Below are positions 37,035 to 49,140 of a stretch of 64,000 nucleotides of DNA, piece after piece (position 1 is the first letter of the stretch; every line of letters begins with the position of its first letter). The DNA comes from Lampris incognitus (taxonomy: Eukaryota; Chordata; Actinopteri; Lampriformes; Lampridae): assembly GCF_029633865.1 (NCBI RefSeq), contig NC_079216.1, forward strand, positions 60,869,732 through 60,933,731, given 5' to 3'. The notes under the pieces are model-generated. The model was given only the letters and a program-made list of their open reading frames with translations, did no database searches and was not told the origin of the DNA. A program made the translations under genes and the position numbers.

Positions 37035-40000
37035 AGGATGGTTCATCATTGATGAAACATTTACAAGTACCTGGAGTTTGTTTTTATGGACGACAGTGAG
37101 TTATGGATGATCTGGATCGGCATCATTCCTACTTGTGAACTCATCTGCGCACCGTTTTTTTCCTCTTTCCATTTCTGAGGATATATGTATGAGTTGGGGG
37201 AGGGGGGATGCTACATTAGAATCCTTGTCTTTTTTTGTCAGCATGTCTTAAGTTCAGTTTGAATATTTTTTCTGGGACCCTGAAATATCCCTGGGTCATA
37301 GCTGACTTTGACTCCTACTGATATTCCTTGCCGCGATGTCACACCATGACAACAGGCAAATTTAGCGAAAGGAAAAATCAAGACTGTGCCATTTTGCATC
37401 TCCTGTCAAGCAATCTGACTAAAAGCCCAAGTTATTTGAATGGGATCACAATTTCAGAGGCCTGTCGTTTTGAAACGTGCTCCACTTGGTATCACAAGAT
37501 GGTCATGCATTCCTGTCTCAGATTAGAGGAAGTGATTGGTGGGAGGTGCGGGGGGGGGGCTCCTTTTACCCAGACTGCATTGTTTCAGCGTTGCCGTCCC
37601 AGATTCCATCTCCCACGGCAAAGCTAATGGTCTGGACTCACGTGCACAGAGGACCTGGGCCCTGATACCATCCATGTCCAAAGGCAGTTGGCACGGCTAC
37701 TGCCTTCTGCTCGCTCTCAAAGGGGAAGTTCTTATGAATGATAGGAAGACCTGCGTCAACAGAGAGGCACCCCCTCGTAGGACTGTCTATGCAATCTGGA
37801 ACAAATTTGCACAGCAATGCGGTGATAATGGTGCTGTTTGCGAGCACGAGATGTTCAGTATAGACAGTGGCAGTATATATGCAAACTGATAGTATAATGG
37901 CATGGAAATGGATGATGGTACTGATAGTTTATGGGTTAGCAGCATTGGCATTACTTTGTCCACACATTCTGGCACAAATGTGCTGGGCCTCATCTCCACT
38001 GTACTGCTCAAATGTGATGTCAGACCTGATGGCAACAGTTACTAAAGCCATTAAGCCTGAACACTTTGATTTTTTAAAGGCTAATCCTGGTTCAATGGAG
38101 GTTGCGCTTTTGTGCAAATCACTGATGTCAGAGTTCTTTGTCTGGGCCATGTGTGGGCAAAGCTACAAAGACTAATAATCTCTGGAGGAGCAGAGATGGG
38201 AGCCTTTGTTGAGAGCGCTCAAAGGAAGGGAGGAAGAGAAAGCGGGACGAGGGAGAGAGAGAGAGAACAGGTCCATCGTTCCAGTGGCGAAGAGCCGGAA
38301 GGAATAACAAATGGAGCCTCATTCTCTCCAGCTACCCTTTCATTATAAATTGCTGTTGATTTGAGCTCCAGCTGAGTCTGAAACAACAAGGCGATGTGAT
38401 TCTGGATTAGTGTGGCGCTGCCGGTTTGCTCTGCAGCAGCAGCTAAATGTAATGTGGGTAATTTATTTCCCCTGATCAGGAGGGAGAAAAGCTCCTCTGT
38501 AATCAGAACACACGACTGAAAGGAAGCAGATTTGAGTGGAGAGGGGGGGGGGGAAACACTGCAGAAATGGACGGACACCAAAGCATATGAAGGACGGACT
38601 TGTTCCATCAAACCCGGGGAAGAACAGAATGCTTCTGATAACCACGTCACAGGTGGAGAATAAAGAGCGAATCGTGGTGCCTTCGTCCCTTCAGACCCTC
38701 TAAATCAGCTTCTGCTCTTTGGGTCAACCTTCCTCTTTGCTCTTTTGTGAGTGACAATGGAAAGTAATTTGCTCTTACCGACCCCCCCCCCTTTTAAAAA
38801 AATGTTTTGTCCACCAATTGCCAGGGCTGCTGTCATGTCAGCTGTGATATGTAGTGCAGCACCTCCATAGGAGAGTGTTAATAAGACAATCCCCGCCACA
38901 CGCTGTCATCCCAGGAAGTCGTATTAAATCTGCTTCTCTGTTGCTAAAAAGGCCGCCTCTCAATTATGCTGCAAGTTCGTTACGAGAGACGCGGGGGGAA
39001 ATTCTGTGCACGCATCGAGGGCCAGCCTGCTGCAAGACGAGGCTGCCATACATATTTTGAGCCGATGCCCGCCGAGCTAGAAACGTGCCCATTGCGTTAA
39101 TAAGATTTCTACAGTTGATCCGTTCCCATCCTAGAGAGAGTTTGGTCTCATTCGTCAGCGGGACCAGGCACTTCTAATAGACAGACCTGTGAACTCAAAA
39201 TAACCGCTGCTCATTAACGGGCGGTACGGCTGATCAGACCACCTCTGCAGGAGCAGGTAGAATCAATACTGCTGGTCAGCAGGGGGGGGGGGGTTTGCTT
39301 GTCATCCCAGCGTACAGCCGCTCGAGTCATCAATATGCCGTGGAAAGATGGACTTCTGTAGGGCGTGATACATGACTATATTTACACAACTTATCGTGTA
39401 TCAATCCCGGCCTTATTTTGTATGGATATGGAGCAATTGGTACGAGGGAAGCCTGTATCTCTTTCTGATACACTGGTCTGCAGGCTCAGGGCTCCTGTGA
39501 TGATGCCACTTAGGACATTGATCCTTCATGAACTAGTGGCCTCCGTGAAGCCTTCTGTCTCCGGCCACGTCACCATTTCCAACACGTTGTCCTCGGCTTT
39601 TTCAGGGAGGAGGGCCGTGTTCAAAGAACGCTTTTGCTTTTCTGGATTTGTATTTATTTTTTGGTAACGATATTGATTTCGAATACTTCTGCAGACCCTA
39701 TCTGAATATTTCAGATAGTGCAGGGGATTGATTGGAGAAAAGGGGCACGTATGTAGTGCACGAAAAGTCCAGCGACTTGGGTTGAATGGCCCTCCACGGA
39801 GCGCAGACGTGAATAGAGAGCGTGGGCACGACGCAGCAGCGAGAGACGGGCTAAGTGCCGCTACAGAGCAGCCTACCATGAGGCGCACGTATGGAGGCGG
39901 TGATCATTGGACGGCGCCTCACAAAAGGGAAATCATCGGGGTCAAGGAAACAGAGCAAGAGATTAAATATGTATTCTGTACCGAATGAGACGAGCTATGA

Positions 40001-40069
40001 ATAAATGAAGTAATCTGCTCAAAATGATAACAGCTGTTCAGCGCTATATCGGTACACGCTGTTAAATAG
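37035..40069. other. Intergenic; no gene seen
   Basis: Mostly unique sequence. The stretch 38400-38540, with GGTAATTTATTTCCCCTGAT and CTCCTCTGTAATCAGAAC, is AT/homeodomain-site rich and may be regulatory. No coding family was recognised. Confidence 0.3.
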
Positions 40070-40491
40070 TGTAACGTGCATGGATAAGGAGACACGCTGG
40101 CCGCTGGCTGAGGGTCTGACCCCTTTAGTCGAGCGGTTAGCGATGCTTCCTGCGGTGCGGGCGATACGGGTTCGCGTCCCGGCCGCGGCACTTTCTGTGG
40201 TTGCGTTGTCCCTCGAATTCGCTACATTGGTGTCAGAAGTGGGATGGAGCGACCGTACGGCCATCGGAAGCGCATGCGCCCTGAGGCGTGAAGGAGCTGA
40301 TATGCTTAAGCGCGGGGACGCGCTTCCCGAAGGAGGGGGGTAGTGTAACGTGCATGGATAAGAAGACACGCTGGCAGCTGGCACGCGGGCCTGACCCTGT
40401 AGTCGCGCGGTTAGCGATGTCTCCTGCGGTGCGGGTTCGCTTCCCGGCCGCGGCAGTTCCTGTGGTTGCGTCGTCCCCCGAATTCGCTACA
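40070..40491 (+). mobile_element. Miniature LTR retroelement (TRIM-like) with tRNA-like LTRs, complete copy
   Basis: LTR1 is 40070-40226 (157 bp) and LTR2 is 40344-40491 (148 bp). Both begin TGTAACGTGCATGGATAAG and end AATTCGCTACA. One base after LTR1, TGGTGTCAGAAGTGGGAT (40228-40245) fits a primer-binding site complementary to the 3' end of tRNA-Leu (one mismatch by my recall of that tRNA). The interior is 117 bp and non-coding. GAAGGAGGGGGG plus TAG (40329-40343) is a polypurine tract directly before LTR2. The flanks carry the same ATAG (40066-40069 and 40492-40495). Each LTR contains a tRNA-like stretch: in LTR1 the A-box is TAGTCGAGCGG (40126-40136) and the B-box-like sequence is GGTTCGCGTCC (40169-40179), 32 bases apart. 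The element has no ORF and must rely on an autonomous partner. Confidence 0.85.
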
Positions 40492-42013
40492 ATAGTAAAA
40501 ACTAGATGTTTAGAAACGCTTCGGTGGCAAAAGCATTTACGCATAGTGTGCATATGAACTGAAAATGCACAACTGTAGAATATCTTGCGTGAGCTTCATT
40601 TTCTATGTGTTGATATATGCCGAGATGTAGACTGAAGGTTGGTACCGTTGAGACCAATTATGCGAGCAGGGCATCGAGCCCACCCTTGTCTCACAACCAC
40701 GCACATACATCACCCGCTAATTACCTAAAAGTGTTGCTGTAACGCAGGAGTAGGACTGATACCCTTGGGCTTAATATCCCCTTGCACCAGGCACACCAGA
40801 GTTGGAAAAGGACCAACAGGGAACATTTCTGTTCATTGCGTTTGGGGACTTTCCAACTCGTGTGTGTGTGCTGGGTATGCACATCAGTGTGTTTCACACC
40901 ATAGCCCCCCCCCCCTCTGATGGGGTAGAAGAGCTCAAAAATCGTTGTCCTCACAACAGTATTTGGATGCTACATGTGTACCACTTTCAGCTATACACTT
41001 CTTTACAAAGGGGAATAATCTTGCCCCACAGACATAATGCCCCTTGCTCATAGGCGCCATGAAAATAGAAAATGCCCAAGATTTCCGGTAAGACTGGAAA
41101 ATGGGCCAATCAGGTCAAATGGAGTCTAATTTGTATAACGTGGGTGGTATGTGGCGTGCGTCCCCGTCCGTATTGAGCTGTAGTGATGTGACTCCTCCTT
41201 AAAAGACACGACCCAGGTTTTTGCTGCGTCGCACCAGAATCTGAAAACGCGTTGACTTGGAAGGCGTGACGTATCAAAAGAAGCGCGGGCGAATTTCGGC
41301 GTGAGCCTATCCTGACGGGCAACTCCCGGCAACCCCCCCCCCTTAGGCCTCTATCTCAAAGCGTGGGTCCGCAGATGTGGGGGGGGGGGGGAACAGCGGG
41401 TGGAGGGGACACCGTCGCTCAGTGACAAGTCAAGATCACAGCGGCCTAAATACGAGACCCGTCCTTCATCACGTCGCTTTTCTAAGAATAGGGGCACACT
41501 GCGCCCATGTAGGTATGAATAATGGAAGTAGCCCCCAGGAGCTCATATCTAGAGAGTGATCATCACGCTAAAGTAAGCCCTGGTGATCACACAGATAAAG
41601 TGGGCGGCTGCCATGCATGATTAATGCCCCCCCCACCCCCCACCCCCCGGTCTGTCGCCTGAGCAACACGACCTCCTGTTGTTGTCCCGCGCGCGGGGAA
41701 AGGGAGCGCTTGATATCTGCAGATATTCACGGAATATGAACTGACACCATCGGGGTCTGCGCGGTGTTATTGGAGACGCTATCTACAGCAAGAGGGTTGC
41801 CATGCTCGCTGGAACAGTGACAATACCCGTGCAGAGCACAGGGGGACGAATTCTTACAGATTGTTGCCTAGGGTACCAATGCGGGGAGCCAACTGTGCAG
41901 AAAATAATGATAAATAACTAAACACAGTTTTGTATTCCTCTCGCAGTGGCAGACGGACTCTAAACTTGCTGAAAGGAAACCCATGTCAGAACGTTTGCAC
42001 CGTGGCATGGCTG
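40492..42013. other. Intergenic; nothing recognised
   Basis: Unique sequence with poly-G/C tracts (40906-40914, 41379-41390). Confidence 0.35.
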
Positions 42014-42021
42014 CTCTAAGT

Positions 42022-42995
42022 CAGTGGTTCTCCACCTTTTTGGGGTCCTGGACCCCCTGCGTATTTTTTGATCTACCCTGAGGACCCCTCCACCTGATCT
42101 TGGGGGAGGGGGGTTGCGATTTGATAGAAACAGCAGAAACGGCATTTTAAATTGCATTATAGCATTTATTCACTCTTTGGGGCAAAAATAAGAGCTTTCA
42201 GTTGTAACTTAGATATAGTTAACAAAACAGAATTCTTATGCAGTAACTTTCAGATACATGTAACAAAACAGAATATGTATTCAGTAACTTTCAGATATAT
42301 GTAACAAAACAGAATATGTATTCAGTAACTTTCAGATATATGTAACAAAACAGAATATGTATTCAGTAACTTTCAGATATATGTAACAACACAGAATATG
42401 TATGCAGTAACTTTCAGATATATGTAACAACACAGAATATGTATTCAGTAACTTTCAGATATATGTAACAAAACAGAATTATTATGCAGTAACTTTCAGA
42501 TATATGTAACAAAACAGAATATGTATTCAGTAACGTTCAGATATATGTAACAAAACAGAATTCTTATGCAGTAACTTTCAGATATATGTAACAAAACAAT
42601 ATGTATTCAGTAACTTTCAGATATATGTAACAACACAGAATATGTATTCAGTAACTTTCAGATATATGTAACAATACGGAACATGTATTCAGTAACTTTC
42701 AGATATATGTAACAACAAAATCTTTATGCAGTAACTTTTAACAATGCAAACGGGAGCGAGATCTCTTATTAAAATACAATAAATTACACTTGTGAAACAT
42801 GTAATTAGAGAAAAAAGTCCTGTTACCCTTTATAGTTTAGGTAGGTAAAGGTCTCAGTCACATTTGAGTAAAATAATCCTATTTCTCTAAATGTCATAGG
42901 ATCTTTTTTTTTAAAGATATTTTATTTTCACGGACCCCTTTGCAATTACACCACGGACCACTAGGGGTCCGCGGACCCCCGGTTGAGAAACACTG
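42022..42995. mobile_element. hAT (Charlie-like) MITE carrying a 41-bp minisatellite, copy 1
   Basis: It starts CAGTGGTTCTCCACC and ends GGTTGAGAAACACTG, like the Charlie-type hAT termini known in vertebrates. The perfect 8-bp target duplication CTCTAAGT is at 42014-42021 and 42996-43003. It contains about 13 tandem units of 41 bp (42241-42740) with the core AACTTTCAGATATATGTAAC. Confidence 0.9.
42241..42740 (+). repeat. 41-bp minisatellite, about 13 units
   Basis: Units read CAGTAACTTTCAGATATATG then TAACAAAACAGAATATGTAT plus T, with small variants (GTATGCAG, TTCTTATGCAG). Confidence 0.9.
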
Positions 42996-43003
42996 CTCTA
43001 AGT

Positions 43004-43640
43004 GACCCTGGAGGCGGCGGTGTTACTTCTCCTAACGCGTCCACTAGATGGCACTACAACGCAAGAAACCTGCCACCCTTCAGGAACCCACACTCGCTTT
43101 CAGAACAACTGCTGAAAACAGAGCACAAACATTCTGGAAATAACGACGGCGCGTGGAGAAATACACACCATGTGCAGAAGCATCACCCTAAATCTCCTTA
43201 TCATTGGTTGTTATTAGAAGTTCACCGGTGGCTTTGCTCCGACAGCCACCGGTTATTTGCTGCATAAGCCTGTGGATGGCGAGTACGGAAGAGAAGAGAA
43301 GAAGAAAGCCGCTTCATTTTGTCGTTGTAGGTTACAATGACCTGTGTTCTCTGCATTCAACCCGTCCTATTGTATTGGAGCAGTGGGCAGTGGGCAACTC
43401 CCGTTCTTCTTTCCATTGCGTTGCTCAGGGGCACAGGCAGGAGCATCAACCCTACAAGGCCTGGAAGCGACAAAGCGTCACTGTTCTCATAGTCTTGAGA
43501 TGCTGCGGGTGGATTTGCCGTGGACCGAAATGCTAAACTGACACTCGTTCTGTCTAATCTTAGCCGCCGAATCGGTCCGTTATGGGACCTGTCAGATTCC
43601 TTATGGGGTGAGTCATTTACAGGGCCCCCAGTAGCTGCAT
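43004..43640. other. Spacer between the two inverted MITEs; nothing recognised
   Basis: About 640 bp without a coding family or repeat I know. Confidence 0.35.
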
Positions 43641-43650
43641 CTCTAGAGCA

Positions 43651-44994
43651 CAGTGTTTCTCAACCGGGGGTCCGCGGACCCCTAGTGGTCCGTGGTGTAA
43701 TTGCAAAGGGGTCCGTGAAAATAAAACATCTTTAAAACAAAGATCCTATGACATTTATAGAAATAGGATTATTTTACTCAAATGTGACTGAGACCTTTAT
43801 CTACCTAAACTGTAAAGGGTAACAGGACTTTTTTCTCTAATTACATCTGTTTCACAAGTGTAATTTATTGTATTTTAATGAGATCTCGCTCCCGTTTGCA
43901 TTGTTAAAAGTTACTGCATAAAAATTCTGTTGTTACATATATCTGAAAGTTACTGAATACATATTCTGTTTTGTTACATATATCTGAAAGTTACTGAATA
44001 CATATTCTGTTTTGTTACATATATCTGAAAGTTACTGAATACATATTCTGTTTTGTTACATATATCTGAAAGTTACTGAATACATATTCTGTTTTGTTAC
44101 ATATATCTGAAAGTTACTGAATACATATTCTGTTTTGTTACACATATCTGAAAGTTACTGAATACATATTCTGTTTTGTTACATATATCTGAAAGTAACT
44201 GAATACATATTCTGTTTTGTTACATATATCTGAAAGTAACTGAATACACATTCTGTTTTGTTACATATATCTGAAAGTTACTGAATACATATTCTGTTTT
44301 GTTACATATATCTGAAAGTTACTGAATACATATTCTGTTTTGTTACATATATCTGAAAGTAACTGAATACATATTCTGTTTTGTTACATATATCTGAAAG
44401 TTACTGAATACATATTCTGTTTTGTTACATATATCTGAAAGTTACTGAATACATATTCTGTTTTGTTACATATATCTGAAAGTTACTGAATACATATTCT
44501 GTTTTGTTACACATATCTGAAAGTTACTGAATACATATTCTGTTTTGTTACATATATCTGAAAGTAACTGAATACATATTCTGTTTTGTTACATATATCT
44601 GAAAGTTACTGAATACATATTCTGTTTTGTTACATATATCTGAAAGTTACTGAATACATATTCTGTTTTGTTACATATATCTGAAAGTTACTGAATACAT
44701 ATTCTGTTTTGTTACACATATCTAAAAGTTACTGAATACATATTCTGTTCTGTTACATATATCTGAAAGTTACTGCATAAGAATTCTGTTTTGTTAACTA
44801 TATCTAAGTCACAACTGAAAGCTCTTATTTTTGCCCCAAAGAGTGAATAAATGCTATAATGCAATTTAAAATGCAGTTTCTACTGTTTCTACCAAATTGC
44901 AACCCCCCTCCCCCAAGATCAGGTGGAGGGGTCCTCAGGGTAGATCAAAAAATACGCAGGGGGTCCAGGACCCCAAAAAGGTGGAGAACCACTG
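43651..44994. mobile_element. hAT (Charlie-like) MITE carrying a 41-bp minisatellite, copy 2, inverted
   Basis: The same element in the opposite orientation: it starts CAGTGTTTCTCAACC and ends GGTGGAGAACCACTG. The flanks CTCTAGAG (43641-43648) and CTCTAGGA (44995-45002) are probably a diverged duplication. The minisatellite has about 21 units (43905-44790), against 13 in copy 1. Confidence 0.88.
43905..44790 (-). repeat. 41-bp minisatellite, about 21 units, inverted
   Basis: Reverse complement of the array at 42241. Variants such as GAAAGTAAC and TACACATATC recur at regular distance, pointing to higher-order duplication of several-unit blocks. Confidence 0.9.
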
Positions 44995-45002
44995 CTCTAG
45001 GA

Positions 45003-45935
45003 GATGGGCTCGGCCTTGGGTTACACGGCGGTGTACCCTAAATGCTTAAGGTGATCTTAACATTACATATGCAGCGTGGAAAATCATGGCAGGAGGCCTT
45101 ATTTGTCCATAGGATTGCTGTGGCCGCGGCAGGCTGTCGTGTCCTCATCAAACCCAGGCACTGAGCAGCCCCCCCCCCTTTTTTTTAAGTCCACTGTAAT
45201 TTCACGATGCCTGTCATCCCGCCGCTGGTCGACCACAGTGGTGGGTCCAGCATCGGCGCACGCTCTGACATCTGTTACACAAGACGCATCAGAACTATTA
45301 ACTGCCACGGATGACTGGAAGGCATGCCGCTTCACACTCGCAACAAAGCCGAAAAGACGGGCCCGGATCATGTGTCGCTGATGCATGGCTGAAATATTTA
45401 CAGTCATCCGGCTGGAGACGGATTCACCGAGGCATTCAGGGAACACCAATGGGCGACCTGGGCGTACTGGACCATCATTACCTCACCTGCCAGTAAATCA
45501 CAGGCCTTCAGTAAGGGCGGCCGCTGACGAAGATGTGCAAGCGGTTGTCATACTGCCTTCCCTGGGGGAGGCAAGTCGCATTTGAGGGCTTATAAGGGTG
45601 CCGAATCTAAGTGTAAACTTGACAAGGGGGGGGGGGGTCCACCACTCCTCTTCTTCGTTCTTCTGAACCGTATGTCTATATGTGTGAAGGGTCGGTGGAT
45701 TTCATATAGCCTTTTATGATGCTGATGGAAGAACTGACAAGTAGGACGCTTTCAACGGTACAGACAGCCGTGCCCTTCGTTTACCTATTGGAGACGGGGG
45801 GGGGGGGTGCTTCTTCATAGCAAGTGATACATTTTAACTATTTTTGTTACTGTTTAAAGCTGTTCGATTGGGTTAAGATGCTCACGGAGAACAAATACGT
45901 GAATCATATATTGATCAATCTGAGCGAAACCAACT
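45003..45935. other. Intergenic; nothing recognised
   Basis: Poly-C/G tracts at 45170, 45627 and 45797; no coding signal. Confidence 0.35.
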
Positions 45936-45945
45936 ACAATGGAAA

Positions 45946-46357
45946 AATATATCCCCCCCCACTCCCCCACCCACTCCTTTTCTCCTTAATTGTATCCGGC
46001 CAATTAACCCCCGCTCTTCTGAGCCGTCCCGGTCGCGGCTCCACCCCCTCTGCTGATCCGGGGAGGGCTGCAGACCACCACATGCCTCCTCCCATACACG
46101 TGGAGTCGCCAGCCGCTTCTTGTCACCTGACAGTGAGGAGTTTCGCCAGGGGGGGGGGGGGGGGCGTAGCGCGTGGGAGGACCACGTCATTCCCCGAACA
46201 GGTGCCCCGACCAACCAGAGGAGGGGCTAGTGCAGCAACCAGGACACATACCCACCTCCGGCCTCCCACCCGACCGAGCCGGAGGTAACACGGGGATTCG
46301 AACCGCCGATCCCCGTGTTGGTAGGCAACGGAATAGACCGCTACGCTACCGGACGCC
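45946..46357 (-). repeat. tRNA-headed SINE (family 1), copy a
   Basis: In minus orientation the head reads GGCGTCCGGTAGCGTAGCGG, with B-box GGTTCGAATCC (46304-46294). The target duplication ACAATGGAAA is at 45936-45945 and 46358-46367. The body has ATACACGTGGAGTCGCCAG on the plus strand. Confidence 0.8.
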
Positions 46358-46367
46358 ACAATGGAAA

Positions 46368-47237
46368 CATAATTTGATTTGCTGGGAATGACCTTGCTGT
46401 AATTTCCATTACAGAGGAATCATGAAACGTAGGGTATCCGAACGAAGGCCGCTTGCCAAATTTTAGCAAATTATTGCAAATAAAAAGCAACAGTCATAGT
46501 CGTTCACGTTCAGCTGCAGTAGTTTAGTACTGCACAGCAGGAGCTCAGCTACAGGGTGCAACCTGCTGCCAATGTGCCAGTGGGGAAAAGGAAGTTCAGG
46601 AGCCTTGGAAATGTCGGTCAGAATCTGGGTACACAGCGGGTCGACACACTGGGATCCTCTCCTGTGACCGGGCTCACGAAGGGGAAACCTGTTTACCGTG
46701 TCTCTGTTCCTCCATTGTGTCTTTAGGACAAGCACCTGTGGTTTGATGACGTCACATCTATAAGGTGGCTTGTGCTGGATGGGCAGTCGTCGAGAAGGAC
46801 ATCCTCTGATGCCAAAGTCCGAGTTAGCATACAAACAAGGCAAACAAGCGTGCAGATTCTAGACCGACCCGATGGTCAATTAGGATACGTTGGGCAGCTT
46901 CTTTGTGGAGCTGGCCTACATTTTCTCACTGCCAGCAATGTATTTAAATCAGGTCAGATTTCCCCTAAATTCTCCTCCAGCTCAGCTGAGCCCAGGCACC
47001 ACTACCGTTGTGAAACTGCCTCACCCGACAGTTTTAGTCTGAAAAATCTCCCTCAGAAAATAATAGCTCTGTGCATTATAATTAGTGCCGGTTTGTGTTC
47101 AGACGGCACATAGGACGTATTTATCTTACAGAAAGGGATGCGATTTACAACTCCTACATTTACTTTTTGTTTTAACAGGGGGAAGAGTTCATCGTAATAG
47201 TGGAAATGGAAGGACTGGGATCAGCTCTCTCTCGCAC
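46368..47237. other. Intergenic; nothing recognised
   Basis: Unique sequence, short open frames only. Confidence 0.35.
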
Positions 47238-47257
47238 TCTATATATATATATATATT

Positions 47258-47315
<58 letters not shown>

Positions 47316-47556
47316 TACATACATACATATATACATACGTACGTACGTACGTACGTACATACATACATACATACATACATACATACATACATACATACAT
47401 ACACATATACATATGTACACATATATACATACATATATATACACATATACACACACACATATATATATATATATATACATACATACACACACACATATAC
47501 ACATATATACATACATACACAAATATACATACACAAATATACATACATACACATAT

Positions 47557-47652
<96 letters not shown>

Positions 47653-47758
47653 GACTGCTGGCTGCTGGGGTAGGCTCCAGCCTCCTCCCGACCCTGAGAG
47701 CAGGATAACTGGTTTGGATAATGGATGGATGGATGGATGGATGGATGGATGGATGGAT

Positions 47759-47839
<81 letters not shown>

Positions 47840-47875
47840 ATATATAGAGCATATAAATATATATAGAGAGAGCGC

Positions 47876-47923
<48 letters not shown>

Positions 47924-48040
47924 CGAGCATATATATATATATATATATATAGCACATATATAGCATATATATAGCATATATAGTATATATATAGGGTATA
48001 TAGCATATATATAGCATATATATAGCATATATAACATGTC
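47238..48040. repeat. Compound microsatellite: (AT)n, (CA)n, (ACAT)n, (GGAT)n, (GA)n
   Basis: About 800 bp of nearly pure simple repeats, interrupted only by a SINE fragment at 47655-47720. The long open frames here are artefacts of the repeats. Confidence 0.95.
47655..47760 (+). repeat. 3' fragment of SINE family 2 with (GGAT)n tail inside microsatellite
   Basis: GGGTAGGCTCCAGCCTCC and GAGAGCAGGATAACTGGTTT are followed by about ten GGAT units. It is embedded in the compound microsatellite 47238-48040. Confidence 0.7.
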
Positions 48041-49025
48041 TGTGGGCAAGTTGGACTGGTGTGCAATGCAATGTAAGCAGATTTATCTCAGAAAATATTT
48101 GCATTTGCACAGAAATGCTGAGATTTCCTGCAGGGCTGCTGTGTGGATGGAATTCTTCTGGTAATTGGCTCTATTCCTGCCTCAGCCAGAAGCAAGTCTC
48201 CCTCCTGCAGCTCATGTACAAAGCTGCTTCACTTCCGATGGGTGTGAAGAAACGGAAGCATATGACCCTTATGCTGGTCTCATTGCAACGGGTGCCCTTA
48301 CACGTAAGAATCGGTTTTAGAGTTTCATCGGTCACGTTTGAACGTCCCACTGGTCCAGGTCATTTTCGTGTCCCAGGGGATTTTTACCTCTGCGTTCTCT
48401 GTCAAAGTTTCCGGCTTACGCCATCGTGGCTTTCGGTGCACTGGGATCTGATGGCGCTTGCGGGTGTTCGTATGTAAAAGTGTCCCAATGTTGTTCTGTC
48501 TCTTCGTGTTGGCAAGCGTCTGGCCTCCGGTCAGGAGACGGGTGACCGTCTCATCCTGTTCTTTGTAGTCTGCACTTCAGGTCACTGGTGATATTCAATA
48601 TTATTGCCGTATGGCTCTTCAGCGTACGATCTTGTGCTGCGAGGATGAGCGCTTCCATCGATGCCCCGAGACCATCCTCCATCTGCAGGCCTTGTCCACA
48701 GCTGTCCGATAGGCTCTCTGGCATGGTCACTTTCCACCAAGGTCTTCTCTTTCCAAGTCTTGACGTCTTTCATTTGATCTTTCTTCCAGGACTTTAATTT
48801 TTGTCTGGTCTCTTGTACACCCTCCCTTGTCCTTCGGTCCAATCTCTGCGTTTATTCCACCGTCCGGCCTTCCAGTGTAGGTTATTCCTGGGGTGGCGTA
48901 GCTGATAATCACCCGGCTCTTGTTCCGTCCATTGAGATGTTGACAAAGACGTCCTGATGGGACAGCAGGGATGTCTGGTGATGAGTAAAAACAGTCTACA
49001 ACTAGAAGATTGCGATTGATCTTTG
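48041..49025. other. Intergenic; nothing recognised
   Basis: Unique sequence, short open frames only. Confidence 0.35.
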
Positions 49026-49140
49026 ATATTGCCCTGAGATGGCCTGGCGGCCTGTCCAGGGTGTCTCCCCGCCTGCCACCCAACGACCGCTGGGATAGGC
49101 TGCAGCATCCCCCCCCCGACCCTGAGAGCAGGATGAGTGC
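49026..49140 (+). repeat. 3' fragment of SINE family 2
   Basis: GGCCTGGCGGCCTGTCCAGG and CCTGAGAGCAGGATGAG abut the foldback element that starts at 49141. Confidence 0.65.

Noticed and set aside
37640-38175. Possible coding region between the piggyBac relic and 38200
   Set aside because: About 100-codon frames on the plus strand have no family resemblance and no splice support.
47172-48110. Open frames of 189-312 codons on both strands
   Set aside because: They consist of Thr-His, Tyr-Ile or Cys-Val dipeptide runs produced by CA, TA and ACAT microsatellites; no stop can arise in the repeat.
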